In this document: positions 19,849-30,567 of the stretch, piece by piece | Layout: the number at the start of each line of letters is the position of its first letter | Position numbering within the stretch: the stretch's first letter is position 1 | Assembly (NCBI GenBank): GCA_010909165.1 | Contig: VJWM01000366.1 | Location: 1-37,039 of the forward strand | From: Anthoceros angustus | Lineage: Eukaryota > Streptophyta > Anthocerotopsida > Anthocerotales > Anthocerotaceae | Length of the DNA stretch: 37,039 bases | Reading direction: 5' to 3' | Notes under the pieces: model-generated | The model's database searches: none | Told to the model about the DNA's origin: nothing | What the model saw: only the letters and a program-made list of their open reading frames with translations | Translations under genes and position numbers: made by a program

Positions 19849-20496
19849 ATACTAATGAAGGCACCAATATGCTAGCACCCTATGCTCTTATGCTCCCTCC
19901 ATAGGGCATCGGGCGTCAGATAAGTTTTCTGGCCCGATGTGCATGCGTCGCATTAACACTGGGCTTACAACCACATGTCGTGCACCCATGCACATTATGA
20001 CTTACATTCATTAGGCCATGTGTGCTCGCGCAAGAGAATGAGAAAGAACACACTACCTTTGACACTTCCGATGTGATGCGGCCTTGGTCGCTCACAAAGA
20101 TGGTGTCTAACACACAAAATCGTGTTCAATTGCTATGACCTCCAGAAAGATAGTCATGGCTGCGGTGAGCTCGAGAAGAGGGAAGAAACTTGGCGTGTCA
20201 TGTCTCTCTTCACCATTCGATTCCGGTGCAATTTGCAATCATGAATATTAGGGCATGGGTAATTTCAAGCAGTGTTAAACCGTTGAAATTTGAAAATAAT
20301 TTCCATGATTTTGAGTCAAGATTAGGAATTACTAGAATAAGGAGATTTGAAACCGAGCAATTATCTATCACTTTTACAACACAAACTATCTTGGCCAAAA
20401 TAGACAAGCATAAACTATGCTGGCCAAAATAAAAAGCATGACTTGAACTAATGTCATTATAATCTCTCTCATTTCAATCCATATTCCCTACACACT

Positions 20497-20612
20497 AGGA
20501 AAATTTATCTTTAAAGTCATGCCTAAAAACGAACCAAGACCTCTCCATTTAGGAAAATTTTATTTTAAAGGGGCGCCTGCCCCTAAAACAAACAGACAAG
20601 ACCTCTCCATTA
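20497..20612 (+). repeat. Imperfect direct repeat of about 60 bp
   Basis: Two adjacent units begin TAGGAAAATTT and end AAGACCTCTCCATT (about 20497-20552 and 20550-20612). The second contains a GGGGCGCC-centred inverted sequence (AGGGGCGCCTGCCCCT). They lie inside the TIR element. Confidence 0.55.
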
Positions 20613-21473
20613 ATCCCTAGTCTTACTTCATTAACTTTCCCATGTTGAATATTCCCAAAACATAAAGTATATGTTGAATGAAGCGCATGCCCGCCCTCCC
20701 TCATCTTTCTTCTTCTTCTTCTTCATGCCCTACTCCTCCATGCTCCTTGTTTTTATAGCCTGTCCGAGAAGCCATCACGCTTGGTGGTTTCTTAGCCACT
20801 TGCTTAGGTGTATCATCCGGCGTTGGCGATGGAGAAGCCATTACGGTTCAAGTGGTTTCTTAGAAGAAGGAGGTGTCTCATCCGACGTCCGGCATTCATT
20901 GCCAAAGACCATGAATCTTGGGGCATCGGCCAAGGCACGCCATTGGGCATGACTTGGGCGGCATGCGGCGCCAAGTGTCACTATGGTATGTTTAGGGTCT
21001 TCATACCCTCGGTATTGTGCACAAGACGTCGGAGTATCTGGATGGGATGTATATGAATATAGAAATAGCCGTATGCATTCCCTTGATGCTACTACGAGAG
21101 ATGATCGTCCATGTTCATTTCTTGTTGTTTAACGAATCGCATGGATTAACAACATGGGCATCATTTCCGCCGAAAACAATGGTCGTCCTATAGAAACCTT
21201 TGTCTACCACGGTGGGCTAAAAGATATAAACTTCTCTCGACACCCTAATTGTGTGCCTTCTTGGGGTATGCTTAAATATGGCATTTCAATGCCCATCAAA
21301 ACCCGTTCGCGTATATTCACGTCAAAGCTTGATGTATATTCGGCCCTTCAAATATTATCTTGTTGCTTCTCTTCAAGATCAACCCCTCTTCCTTCTTTCT
21401 GCAAGGGCCAAGGTACTCGCCTCCTTGCCGTCAAATCCATGCTAGCGACCTTTGAATCGCTGCTTCTTCCATC

Positions 21474-21556
21474 CTCCTACCATGGTAGGACCTTCTCCTA
21501 CCACGGTAGGAGTCCCCTCACGGTAGGAACTCCTCCTACCAGTAGGAGTTCCTACA
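21474..21556. repeat. Palindrome cluster III (copy 3)
   Basis: CCTACCATGGTAGG (about 21476-21489) and CCTACCACGGTAGG (about 21497-21510) are followed by CAGTAGGAG half-sites, equivalent to 3223-3298. Here the sites are more complete than in copy 1. Confidence 0.75.
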
Positions 21557-21579
21557 GTCGTTTCTTCTTCCTTACCCCT

Positions 21580-23442
21580 TCACAGGGTGATTCTCTCCAC
21601 ACAGCTTCCCTTCCTGCTTCTCCACAGTGCGAAGTTTCTCCACCCTGTTGCTTGGGACACTCTCCAAGTCTAAGGCTTCCGGTTGGACTTGCATGAGGCC
21701 TCCCTATCATCGTCATGAGGTCCCAACATCCTCCTCTCAGCAAGTCGCAACAACTCGTTAGTGGCCTTGAGCACCTTGTTGTGAAGATGGGCTCGTTGTT
21801 GTGCCATCTCCAATTCTTGTAATCCTCAAGCCATACTCCATGCTCACACTTGCTTTTGTAAGCATCTCGCTCCAAGGCCAGCTCACCGGTCTTGACATGG
21901 AGAGCCACATTCTCCTCTCATTACAGTTGGCGGATCAATCTCTCTTGTAGGGCATAATCGGAAATCTACGCTCCCTCACCGCAACATATCTTTGCTCCGC
22001 CTCATGGCCTTTCTCCTTTGCCATTTCTTCCTCCAACTCCCCTATCCTCCTAGGGAGTTGTGCATTCTCCGTTCTTTGGACTTCTCGTTCCATTTCCAAT
22101 CTTTGGACAAAATGTGTCCGTTCTTCCAGCTCTTCTTCCTTCAATTCCGACCTCCGGATTTCTCCCGCTCCTTTTCCATGTCACTAATCTTCCACTGTGT
22201 GGCTATGACCCGCTCATGTCTTGCCTTTGTCTTTGTCCTCATTTCTTTGCAGATTGCTCTCGTCTTGACCTTTCCTCCATTAGCAGCACTTGCTTGTCTT
22301 GCCTTCTTTTCCCATGTCGCACCATGTGAGCAAGTTGCTCCACCTTCTCCTCTCGAGCTGCCAATTGCTTGGTAAGAGCCTTGTTCTCCGAATATGATGG
22401 TTTGTTTCCTGTTGCCTTGTCTCAAGACTCTTTTCCAAGTGCTCCACTTGAGCTTCCATCCTCATAACATCCTCCTGTGGGTTTCCGCTCGCCTACCGCA
22501 ATTTCCCTTGCTTGGTAGGTCCTTGTCTCTTCTCGCCTCCGTCTTCAAAATTCAACTCTCCTCTTGGCGGCTCCTGTCTACCTTGAACATCTCCCCTATC
22601 GCAGCATCTCCTCCAACATGTCTAAGTCTCCTTTCTTACTCCGGGAGACTCAAGGCCTTTGCCTTGCTCATGGGATCTTACATCCCTTGCTTCCTATGAT
22701 GAGCTCCCGCTCATCACTTGGTGGGGCAACTCCTCCCGTGACTCCATCCGCCCACACCTAGCAGGGGCGGTTGCCTTCTTATCTCCTCTTGGGAGCTTCC
22801 AAACCGTGACTTCCTTTCCCTCCTACCGTGGTAGGAGGTGCTCCAGTAGGACTACTTCCCTACCGTGGTAGGACTAATTCTGCCGTAGGCCTTGTCATGA
22901 GAGGGCGAAGGGGTCCCAAACCCTGGGAACACCTCCCACCCTCGCAGGCGGGATTCACGCCATGGTAGGATCTATCCTACCTTCCATCTCGCATCCTCCA
23001 GCGGTCCAAACTTCAAATCCCCTACAACTTCTCCTTGCAAGTCCTCCGCATCCTCGGCCTATCTTTTGGAGGATTCCTTCCGGCAATAATGTCGGTGGTC
23101 TGCGGCACCTCCTTTTACAAAGCACCAAGCACTCCTGTCCCTCTCACAGGTGTAAGTACACAATGTTAAAGGGATGCTTGGAATCATCCAACTCCTTACT
23201 TGTGAGTAGCCCTCTACTTCCCACAAATGCACTAGATAAGTGCTAAGATAGCATGGCCTTGGTGTCTTCATCCGCGTTGGGTTTGACAACTTCTCCGGTG
23301 GTAGGTGTATGCTTCATACATGATGAGCCCCCAATCCGGCTTCGCTCCTTGAGTGATCTTCCATAGAAAATGGAGGAAGGTAGTGCTGAAATATGACACC
23401 CTTGGATTGCTCACCAAGCCCAAAACAATTCTTGTGAACAAT
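21580..23442 (-). pseudogene. LTR-embedded coiled-coil protein gene, copy 3 (partial, frameshifted)
   Basis: This is the second copy of the LTR reading frame, lacking its N-terminal part because the LTR is interrupted at 23442. Pieces seen on the minus strand are LVSNPRVSYFSTTFLHFL in one frame (about 23425-23370), LIMYEAYTYHRRS (about 23330-23290), IPLTLCTYTCERDRSAWC (about 23185-23130), MEAQVEHLEKSLETRQ (about 22460-22415), LEERTHFVQRLEMEREVQ and RIGELEEEMAKEKGHEA (about 22130-22000). Frame breaks fall at different places from copy 1, so one intact ancestor is likely. Confidence 0.55.
22818..22985. repeat. Palindrome cluster II (copy 3)
   Basis: Two CCTACCGTGGTAGG sites (about 22821 and 22860) and a CCATGGTAGGATC / CTATCCTACC inverted pair at about 22960-22985, equivalent to 4560-4715. 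Confidence 0.7.
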
Positions 23443-24526
23443 TGTGGACTACGGACTTCCCTTGGGGGGCTAGGAAATAGGCAGGGTTTTGTTTTTTTTA
23501 GGAGCGAAGGATAAAATGAGGCGAAAAAGGGGGAAATAAGCATGGATAGCACTCGGACGGCACTCGGTATACTCGGACTCGGAGTGAGGCATTACCGGAC
23601 CTACTGGCGGGCGCCGAGTAGCAGGATAAGTCGGACCCACTCCGAGACGAGGCGGGATAAATCAGTAACGAGTTGGTAGAGACGGACGAGCGGCCGTGGA
23701 CCACAGTGGAGGGCAGGCATCTGGCGGGCCTTGCAGGCCGTTATAGCGGTATTCACGCCGCGGGCCGGGCGTAAACGGCAGGCGTAAGGCGGTAAGCGGG
23801 CGTAAGGTCGAGAATAAGCCATGCAGACCTCAGCGATTCAGACGGGAGCGCCCTCCTTGATTACTCCGGCGGCGAAGGAAGGTCATTGTTCTGTGACCTC
23901 GAGACAATTCGCGATCTCTTGCGCTCCGCGATCCGGCTCTCTGGCGGTATCTCGTTGGGCCTCGGGGCGTCTTGGCGGCTCACCGTTGAGGTTGGAGGCG
24001 TGAGCCGAAGGCGCAGCGTGCCGGTGATCTCAAACAAGCGGCTCTGACAGGAGGAGGCGATGGCACCCAAAAAGCTGCGGAAGTTTGGGAGCCATGGAAC
24101 CTTGTGGGCGCAACATTGTGACTCGGCTATCCGGACTTTGGGCCACGGCTCCGAGGCGGAGAATTGGTGCGGGAGTGGCATTTGGATGTGTTCGGATAGT
24201 GCGGACATTCGATAGTGTCACTCTGGTCAAGTTCGCCGGAAAATCTTGGCGGTCAATAAGGAGGTGCGGTCAAGAACCTCGGGAGGACCAAGCGATGGAC
24301 CTTGGAGGTCTGAGGCGGCCTAGCCAAGGAGGAAGAAGGGGAGTGGTGCGGGCCCCTCAAGGCGAAGGGAAGATAGGGAGCCACAGGCGATCTTTGAGGC
24401 ACAGGGCACGGACCCTGTGGTTGGGCGATATCAGGCTGTTGGACGGTCGAGTAAGTGGCGGATCATTGTCCATTGGAACCTACTCACCAAGGTGGATCAC
24501 CTTGGTGATAATCTGATAGTATTCAC

Positions 24527-25375
24527 ATGCTGCGGCCGGGGAAGAGGCGGGAGGGAAGGATTATCTTCGCCGGTTTAGTCGGGAGGCATAAGCTCGGGCC
24601 AGAAGCCTCGCCATGCATCCCCATACACGATCCATGTATGGGGCATTTGACTCCTCAGGAAGGAGAGCTTGGCGGCGCTCGGGAAAGGGCCTGGAGGCCT
24701 GGGAAGTGGAGGCGGGCAAGGGCGGAGGGAGGCCGAGGTCGTCAGCCAAGCGGACCGGGAGGGGGCGGGAGGATTCCGGACTCCATCGTGGAGCGGACCC
24801 CTCACCACCAGTATGGGAAGAAATTCCCTTCCCTCCTCCAGTGCTACCCAGGCGGCCGATCCAGCGAGGCGGCCCAGGCCCAGCCCGCCACCGGCCACAC
24901 CACTGAGAGCCCGCCCGGACGGAGGGAGCCGAAGAGCAGACCCCACGGCTACCTGTGGCACCTCGGTCGGTGCAGTACCCTTACCACCTTGCGGGTAGCA
25001 AGCGGAGGCGGGGAGGCGAAGGGCCGAGGCGAGAGGACAGCGGCCCGCAGGCAGTCTGTCGCCCGGCGGAAGGGCAAAACTTGCTCCGGACTCCCTCACC
25101 TCCTCAAGGCCCGGAGAAAAGGCGGAGAAGGAGCTCGCGGCCAAAGGGCCAAGGAGGTGAAGCTCGGGAGCTCATCGGGACCTAAGGGTCTGATTAGGTC
25201 AGGAGAACCCAGTCGGACTTACTCGGACAGGGTATGGAGGTCCTTGGCGGACCGTGAAATCGGCTCCGCTACGGACTTTGTGGGAGCCTCACGTGCGGCC
25301 GTGGAAGAAACAGGTCCCTACCGTCATGGGCGGTATGCTTTGGGTCTGCGGGATGGCGAGAAGACCCGGAGGTAG
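24527..25375 (+). CDS. Long low-complexity ORF, probably not a gene
   Basis: At 282 codons this is the longest open frame in the window. The product is a G/R/P-rich string (GERTAARRQSVARRKGK, SGEPSRTYSDRVWRSLADRE) with no recognised domain. An open frame of 189 codons runs on the opposite strand (25144-24575), so the openness probably reflects high GC and lack of stop codons. It is listed only because of its length. Confidence 0.15.
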   Translation: MLRPGKRREGRIIFAGLVGRHKLGPEASPCIPIHDPCMGHLTPQEGELGGARERAWRPGKWRRARAEGGRGRQPSGPGGGGRIPDSIVERTPHHQYGKKFPSLLQCYPGGRSSEAAQAQPATGHTTESPPGRREPKSRPHGYLWHLGRCSTLTTLRVASGGGEAKGRGERTAARRQSVARRKGKTCSGLPHLLKARRKGGEGARGQRAKEVKLGSSSGPKGLIRSGEPSRTYSDRVWRSLADREIGSATDFVGASRAAVEETGPYRHGRYALGLRDGEKTRR

Positions 25376-27229
25376 AAGCCACCGGGCGCATGGTACTCCT
25401 CAGGAGGCGGTTGGAGGGGCCGGAGGCGAAGGGAAGCTCTCGGATTGAGGAGAAGCGCCGGGAGGCTGAGAGGAGTCTGGTCCATCCGAGGCCGGACCAA
25501 ATTCCTTGTGGAGGCGGTGAGCGAGCTAAGGAGGCCCAGGTGAGGACCTCTGAGGCGTGGCCGAGCGAGGCCGGGCAGCGGAGCAGGCGGGACTGGCGGC
25601 CGGCGGACGAGCCAAGGCGGAGAGGCTCGGTGAAGGTGGCCAGGAGGCGGAAGCCACGGCGTCGCGATCACTATCAGCGTGATCGGGCCGGTGGAGGGAG
25701 GCGGCCACGGCCAATCGAAGGCGGCGGTGGCGACAAGCAGACGGGCCGTGCAGGCTGCTGGAGGCCGGCCGAAATCAGGGGACCTCGGGCGCGGTACGGG
25801 AGGAGGTAGAAGGAGGCGGAGGCGGAGGCAGCGGACACCTTGGGTTACAACTCAAGGCCGTCGGCGGAGGTTCTCAATGGGAGAATCCGGGACTTGACGG
25901 AGATAGGCGCCTCGGCTCTGCACGAAGATGGGCGGGAGGTGGCGGGAGCGGACCGGCCGGGGCCAAGAAGTTCGCGACAAGGAGATGGGATCTCGGACTC
26001 GGCTCGGGAGGTGGAAGCGGCGGCGGAGATGGAGGACCGCAAGGAGACTTTGGGTCCAAACTATCATTGAGAGGAATGGTAGTTCCAGGACATGGTCGCG
26101 AACGCGACTGAAATAGAGCGGCTCGCTTGACGAGTCAAGGCGATGGAACAGGAGCAGGACGCCGCCGAGATGGAGAAGGGCCTGAAGCAGCCCCGCAGTT
26201 GCCGACCGTCTGAGCGGAGATGGCGAGTTAATGGACAAAGAGGCGAGGGCTACCGGAAGCGCAAGAAGCCGTCCACCGAGGAAGTCGAAGGGAACGCCGC
26301 GCTATGGCGGCAAGTCGGCAGCGAACAAGCGAGGGAGTTGGAGCAGTGGAGCAACAATGACGGTCATGGAGGTGACCGAGGCCTGGCACAAGAGAAGCAC
26401 CCGCATATCAAACCCAAGGGAGGTGGAGCCAACAAGTGCCTCCCCGAGCACCTATGGCGAGGGGTGCTCAAGACGTGGAAGAGGCAATCCAAAGTGGATT
26501 CGGACTTTGCCTATTACCACGCCCGAGCTCCCGGCAGAGGCCTCTCACCACCGCAAGACGACCCCGGAAGGCCTTGAGGGGAAGAAGGGCAAAGACAGGA
26601 CCCTAGGGGCCCTGCTTGAGACGACGGCACAAGGAGAGGAGCCCCAAGAGGAGCGGACGCAGGACCCCAAGGTAAGTTCACCACCACCCGCCCGAGAAGG
26701 GGGTGACGGGCCCAAAGGGGGTGCAGGAGGAGCCAACCCAACCAAGACAAGGGTCGGGGTAAGGAGGAGGACCCAGACGAGGTCCATGAAGGGGTCCGAG
26801 CTTGGGAGGACCGGAATAAGTTCGGACCCCGAGGTCCGAACCCCGAGACGAGGCCGGACCCACCGGACTCAGAAATAAGCCGACCGGAGTTCGTCGAGTC
26901 GAGACCGACCTCGAGGTCGACTCGGCAAGAAGGAGGAGCCCCTCGACTTACTGGGAGCGATAGCCGGGCCCCACCGAGGGGGGGACCCATGGGAGGCCAG
27001 GGAGGATGACGTGGTAACGGCCGCCGACCGCCGAGCCAACCCGGCTGTGATTCCGGGAGGAGGAGGTCTACGGATCATCCGATTGCGCCAACTGCCGTGA
27101 CGGAGATTGGACCACCAATCCCAAGGCGGAACTCGGACCTTCCCACCCCCACCGCGAAGGAGATAGGAGGGAATAGGATGGTAGGCCGATTAGGCATACC
27201 GAAATGGCCATGTAATAATAAAGACGCCG

Positions 27230-27650
27230 ACCAAGAGGTCACCTCAATAAATCATCTTCTCTTGGTGTTGATGCTGCCTGCCATTTTGTGTGTCTTCTTG
27301 CTAACGTGAGTCCCGAGTCACCGACACGCCCGGGATTGACTGGTCCCGTGACGACCTAACGTGTTGTGGTGTGCAGGAAGGTGATCGGGGACCCGTGCTC
27401 GCCCGCAGCCGCCCGCCACGAACGGACCGGAAGCCGTGAGGGACTCGGAGGGCGCAGAGCCGGACGAGAGGCCCGAGAACGGAGGAGGTCCGGATCGTAA
27501 CCCGCCTTTCCTTAAGACCGATAAGTGTAGTGAGTGAGAGAGGAACGGACGAGAGGTGAGACGAACGGAACGAAACGGACGCGAACGGTCCTTAAACGCT
27601 TGGCCATACCGGCCCGTGTTTGTCGCAGTAGTTAGACGTGAACTAAGGAG
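27230..27650 (+). repeat. LTR-like R/U5 segment, inverted copy of 945-1420
   Basis: AATAAATCATCTTCTCTTGG, GTCACGGGACC-type, GCCCGTGCTCG-type, CGGAGGAGGTCCGGA and TCCTTAAACGCTTGGCC blocks match the reverse complement of 945-1420 in the same order. It is followed about 100 bp later by a PBS-like sequence, supporting an LTR 3' portion in plus orientation. Confidence 0.55.
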
Positions 27651-27752
27651 TGTGTGCGGGACCGAACGGACGCAGTAAGACGAAATCGCCGAACGCAAAC
27701 GGAGTCCATTCCTTTGGGAACGAACTCCTTCCTACAACGACACGGGATTATG

Positions 27753-27770
27753 TGGCGCCGGTGGCGTCGG
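27753..27770 (+). promoter_or_regulatory. PBS-like sequence of the second family
   Basis: TGGCGCCGGTGGCGTCGG begins with the TGGCGCC common to many plant Ty3/gypsy primer binding sites. It follows the LTR-like segment and lies 15 bases before the join to LTR copy 4. The exact LTR end before it (a CA is at 27741-27742 region) is uncertain. Confidence 0.5.
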
Positions 27771-27784
27771 TAAAGCCAGCGCCA

Positions 27785-29307
27785 CAAGACTCTTCTCCAA
27801 GTGCTCCACTTGAGCTTCCATCCTCATAACATCCTCCACCGCTGGGTTTCCGCTACCTACACAATTTCCCTTGCTTGGTAGGTCCTTGTCTTCTCTCGTC
27901 TTCAAGAATTCAACTCTCCTCTTGGCGGCTCCTATGTCTACCTTGCTGAACATCTCCCCTGTCGCATCTCCTCCAACATGTCTAAGTCTCCTTTCTTACC
28001 TCCGGGAGACTCAAGGCCTTTGCCTTGCTCATGGGATCTTACATCCCTTGCTTCCCTATGATGAGCTCCGCTCATCACTTGGTGGGGCAACTCCTCCCAC
28101 CGTGACTCCATCCGCTCGCCCACCTAGCAGGCGGTTGCCTTCTTATCTCCCTCTTGGGAGCTTCCAAACCGTGACTTCCTTTCCCTCCTACCGTGGTAGG
28201 AGGTGCTCCCACCGTGGGACTACTTCCTACCGTGGTAGGACTAATTCTGCCGTAGGCCTTGTCATGAGGAGGGCGAAGGGGTCCCAAACCCTGTGGGAAC
28301 ACCTCCCACCCTGTGCGGATTCCACCATGGTAGGATCTATCCTACCTTCCATCTCCGCATCCTCCAGCGGTCCAAACTTCAAATCCCCTACAACTTCTCC
28401 TTGCAAGTCCTCCACATCCTCGGCCTATCTTTGGAGGATTCCTTCCAGCAATAATGTCGGTGGTCTGCGGCACCTCCTTTAGCCAAAAGCACCAAGCACT
28501 CCCTGTCCCTCTCACAGGCTGTAAGTACACAATGTTAAAGGGATGCTTGGAATCATCCAACTCCTTACTTGTGAGTAGCCCTCTACTTCCCACAAATGCA
28601 CTAGATAAGTGCTAAGATAGCTGACCTTGGGATCTTCATCCGTTGGGTTTCAAACTTCTCCGGTGGTAGGTGTATGCTTCATACATGATGAGCCCCAATC
28701 CGCTCCTTGAGTGATCTTCCATAGAAAATGGAGGAAGGTAGTCTTGAAATATGACACCCTTGGATTGCTCACCAAGCCCAAAACAATTCTTGTGAACAAT
28801 CTCCACTTGGGCTCCAAGATTTGGTCCGTCACAACCGTTCTTGGACTTAGCCTTCATGCCCCTTGCATAAGTGTAAGGGCTCCCTTGGGAAGATCCGCCG
28901 TTGATGCACGCTTGCCTCCACTCGTTCCTTCCATCAGCGTGATTCCGCTATCCTATCCGCCCGCCATATACAGCGTATGCTCCTTATCCAACACCTGGAT
29001 CCGTCCGTTCCTATCCGGTGCGGCCAATTCCTCTTCCGTCTTCTCTATCAATTCAAGGTTGGTGTAAGACCAATGTCGCCCATACACCCACTCTAGCTGA
29101 ATATTCTCCTCTGCTGCCCAAGGTCGAAAGTCTGAAAGGTCTCTAGAGGATAGCTGGCTGCATAGCACGTAAATAATGGCATGTCAAATTTCCACCCTCC
29201 GAGTCGATCCTCCTTAGACCTCTTGCAGCTCCTGCGCCACCTCCCTTGGTGGACGCTCCTTCCTTAGCTACTACCTCCTTGCCCTTGGTCATGGTAGGCT
29301 TGGTCAT
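27785..29307 (-). pseudogene. LTR-embedded protein gene, copy 4 (N-terminal part, frameshifted)
   Basis: The minus-strand reading frame has a possible ATG at 29307 or 29292 (MTKPTMTKGKEVVAKEG). It continues through GLRRIDSEGGNLTCHYL, EWVYGRHWSYTNLELIEK (about 29090-29040), CFGLGEQSKGVIFQDY and LIMYEAYTYHRRS (about 28700-28660), and ends within MEAQVEHLEKSL where the copy is cut at 27785. It complements copy 3. It lies downstream on the minus strand of TATA candidates at 29865-29874 and 30081-30090. Confidence 0.55.
28185..28345. repeat. Palindrome cluster II (copy 4)
   Basis: CCTACCGTGGTAGG occurs at about 28187 and 28226, plus the CCATGGTAGGATC / CTATCCTACC inverted pair at about 28325-28345. 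Confidence 0.7.
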
Positions 29308-29864
29308 GGCCTCCTTGGTTAGTACTTGCGAAATTGAAGAAAAGTGATGCCTCTCCTGCAATTCCTGCGGCACACCTGACTTCTATCCTTGCAAACGTTT
29401 CTCCTCCTCCTCGATTTGCTCTTGCTCACAGCTCAAAGGTCCTTGCCCTCTCCTCCTGCAGTCCTTACACCTTGGCGTCCCCAAACCCGATTTCTCCTGC
29501 AGAAAGCTCAACAAAATTCCCCACGGACTCTTACACCACCGGCAATTTAGGAGCCCTTCCTTCACGGTTTCCTAGCAATCTTGCCACGCTCCACCCTCCT
29601 AGGCACCCTCACGAGCTTGGCAAGTGTTGGGTTGCGCCCAACCTTCTTCTCCCTTCTCTTCTTCCTCTTTTCCTCCTGCTCTTCCTCTCTTGGGGCACAG
29701 GATTTTCGCCTCCTTCTGAGCTTGCCCTCCTTCTCCTCCTCAGCAGGGCGTGTGCAGTAGCGTTGCTGTATGGGGGTTGGGAAGCTTGGTGTGGCGGCGC
29801 CTTCCTGCTGTGAGGCCGTCTCCTCAAGTTTCTGAGTTGTGGCCTCCTGCAGGCACTGCAGCCA

Positions 29865-29874
29865 CTTTTATAAG
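29865..29874 (-). promoter_or_regulatory. TATA candidate 2, copy 4
   Basis: The minus strand reads CTTATAAAAG, the same as 6213-6222. Confidence 0.45.
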
Positions 29875-30080
29875 TCACCCAAGGGTTAGAAAAAGTAACT
29901 ACCATTCTATCCTGCCCTTGGATGTGTGCCACGTGGCCCCTTTCTCACCGTTGATGTTAGTTTCCTAATTCCCTTATACTAAAATACCATTTTCCCCTAT
30001 TTTCCTAATTTCTAATTGAAAATTAGCCTCTAATTTCTTAATTACCTATTTTGGCCTATTTATCTAGTCCACTAAAGACT

Positions 30081-30090
30081 CTATATATAG
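30081..30090 (-). promoter_or_regulatory. TATA candidate 1, copy 4
   Basis: CTATATATAG lies in the same A/T-rich context as 6431-6440, directly beside palindrome cluster I of this copy. Confidence 0.45.
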
Positions 30091-30137
30091 CAAGCCTATC
30101 ACCGCCTAAAACATAAGCTACTTTCCTTAGAAACCTA

Positions 30138-30368
30138 TCTCCTACGTGGTAGGACATCCTCCTACCATGGTGGCGTTCCCTTCTCCTACCACGGTAGGAG
30201 TTTCTCTGTGGGATACCTTCCTACCCTCTCCTACCATGGTAGGAGCTATTCCCTGGTAGGTGATCAAAACACTAGCGGGGTCATCCTCCTCGGTGGTAGG
30301 ATCTCTCCTACCCTCGTCTACCATGGTAGGAGTTTCTCCTACGGTGGTAGGACACCTCCTACCACTCA
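30138..30368. repeat. Palindrome cluster I (copy 4)
   Basis: Sites include CCTACCATGGTGG, CCTACCACGGTAGG (about 30187), CCTACCATGGTAGG (about 30230) and TCTACCATGGTAGG (about 30318). The minus frame reads PTTVGETPTMVDEG and APTMVGEGRK. The cluster is equivalent to 6478-6720. Confidence 0.75.
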
Positions 30369-30567
30369 TGTAGGTTACCTTTTCTCCTCACCCAGGTCGT
30401 TTTGACCCGTTTCTTTTTCCTGCATATCCTCTGCCTTCCCATGGTCCTACAACTCCCGCTCAAAAGGAGCAAAAATTTCCTTGCATGTCTTCACCAAACC
30501 ATTTCTAGCAAAAGTGTGTCTTTCAAAGCGAACTCATTTAAGCTAGTTGCCCAAACTTTGCGTTCCA

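Larger units (their letters stand above)
19434..21374. mobile_element. Unclassified 1.94-kb DNA element with TIRs, inserted in the 5' LTR
   Basis: LTR sequence breaks at 19433 and resumes at 21375 (copy-1 positions 3099 and 3125). Near the ends are 13-base perfect inverted repeats ATAATATTTGAAG (19442-19454) and its complement (21346-21358), followed inward at the same offset by GAATAT on both sides. About 25 bp of LTR is missing at the junction. No transposase is recognised; short frames inside (20190-20432, 21154-21400) have no motifs. It is probably a non-autonomous element. Confidence 0.6.
21375..23442 (-). repeat. 5' LTR piece, copy 3 (matches 3125-5172)
   Basis: It is collinear with copy 1 from AAGATCAACCCC to TGTGAACAAT. 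Differences are mainly small indels. It ends abruptly at 23442 where GC-rich sequence begins. Its last 1.02 kb (22423-23442) occurs again at 27785-28800. Confidence 0.85.
23443..27784 (+). mobile_element. GC-rich retroelement segment with LTR-like right part and PBS
   Basis: Composition changes sharply at 23443: the plus strand becomes purine- and GC-rich (many GGAGG, GAGGC). It begins TGTGGACTACGG, compatible with an LTR start. Its right part (27230-27650) is homologous to 945-1420 and is followed by a TGGCGCC-type PBS at 27753. I infer a 5'-end fragment of a second gypsy family, possibly with an LTR as long as 4.3 kb, broken 15 bp after the PBS by joining to LTR copy 4. No gag, protease, RT or integrase motif is visible. 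The flanking LTR pieces share a 1.0-kb duplication, which no ordinary target-site duplication explains. Confidence 0.5.
27785..30567 (-). repeat. 5' LTR piece, copy 4 (matches 4172-6916)
   Basis: It is collinear with copy 1 from CAAGACTCTT to the LTR terminus GCGTTCCA at 30567, after which the sequences diverge (CATGC here, TACTC in copy 1). It therefore holds the true 5' start of an LTR. It overlaps copy 3 by 1.0 kb (27785-28800 against 22423-23442). Confidence 0.87.

Noticed and set aside
24527-25375. 282-codon ORF as a real gene
   Set aside because: GC-rich low-complexity sequence with an equally open opposite strand and no domain; most likely a chance absence of stops.
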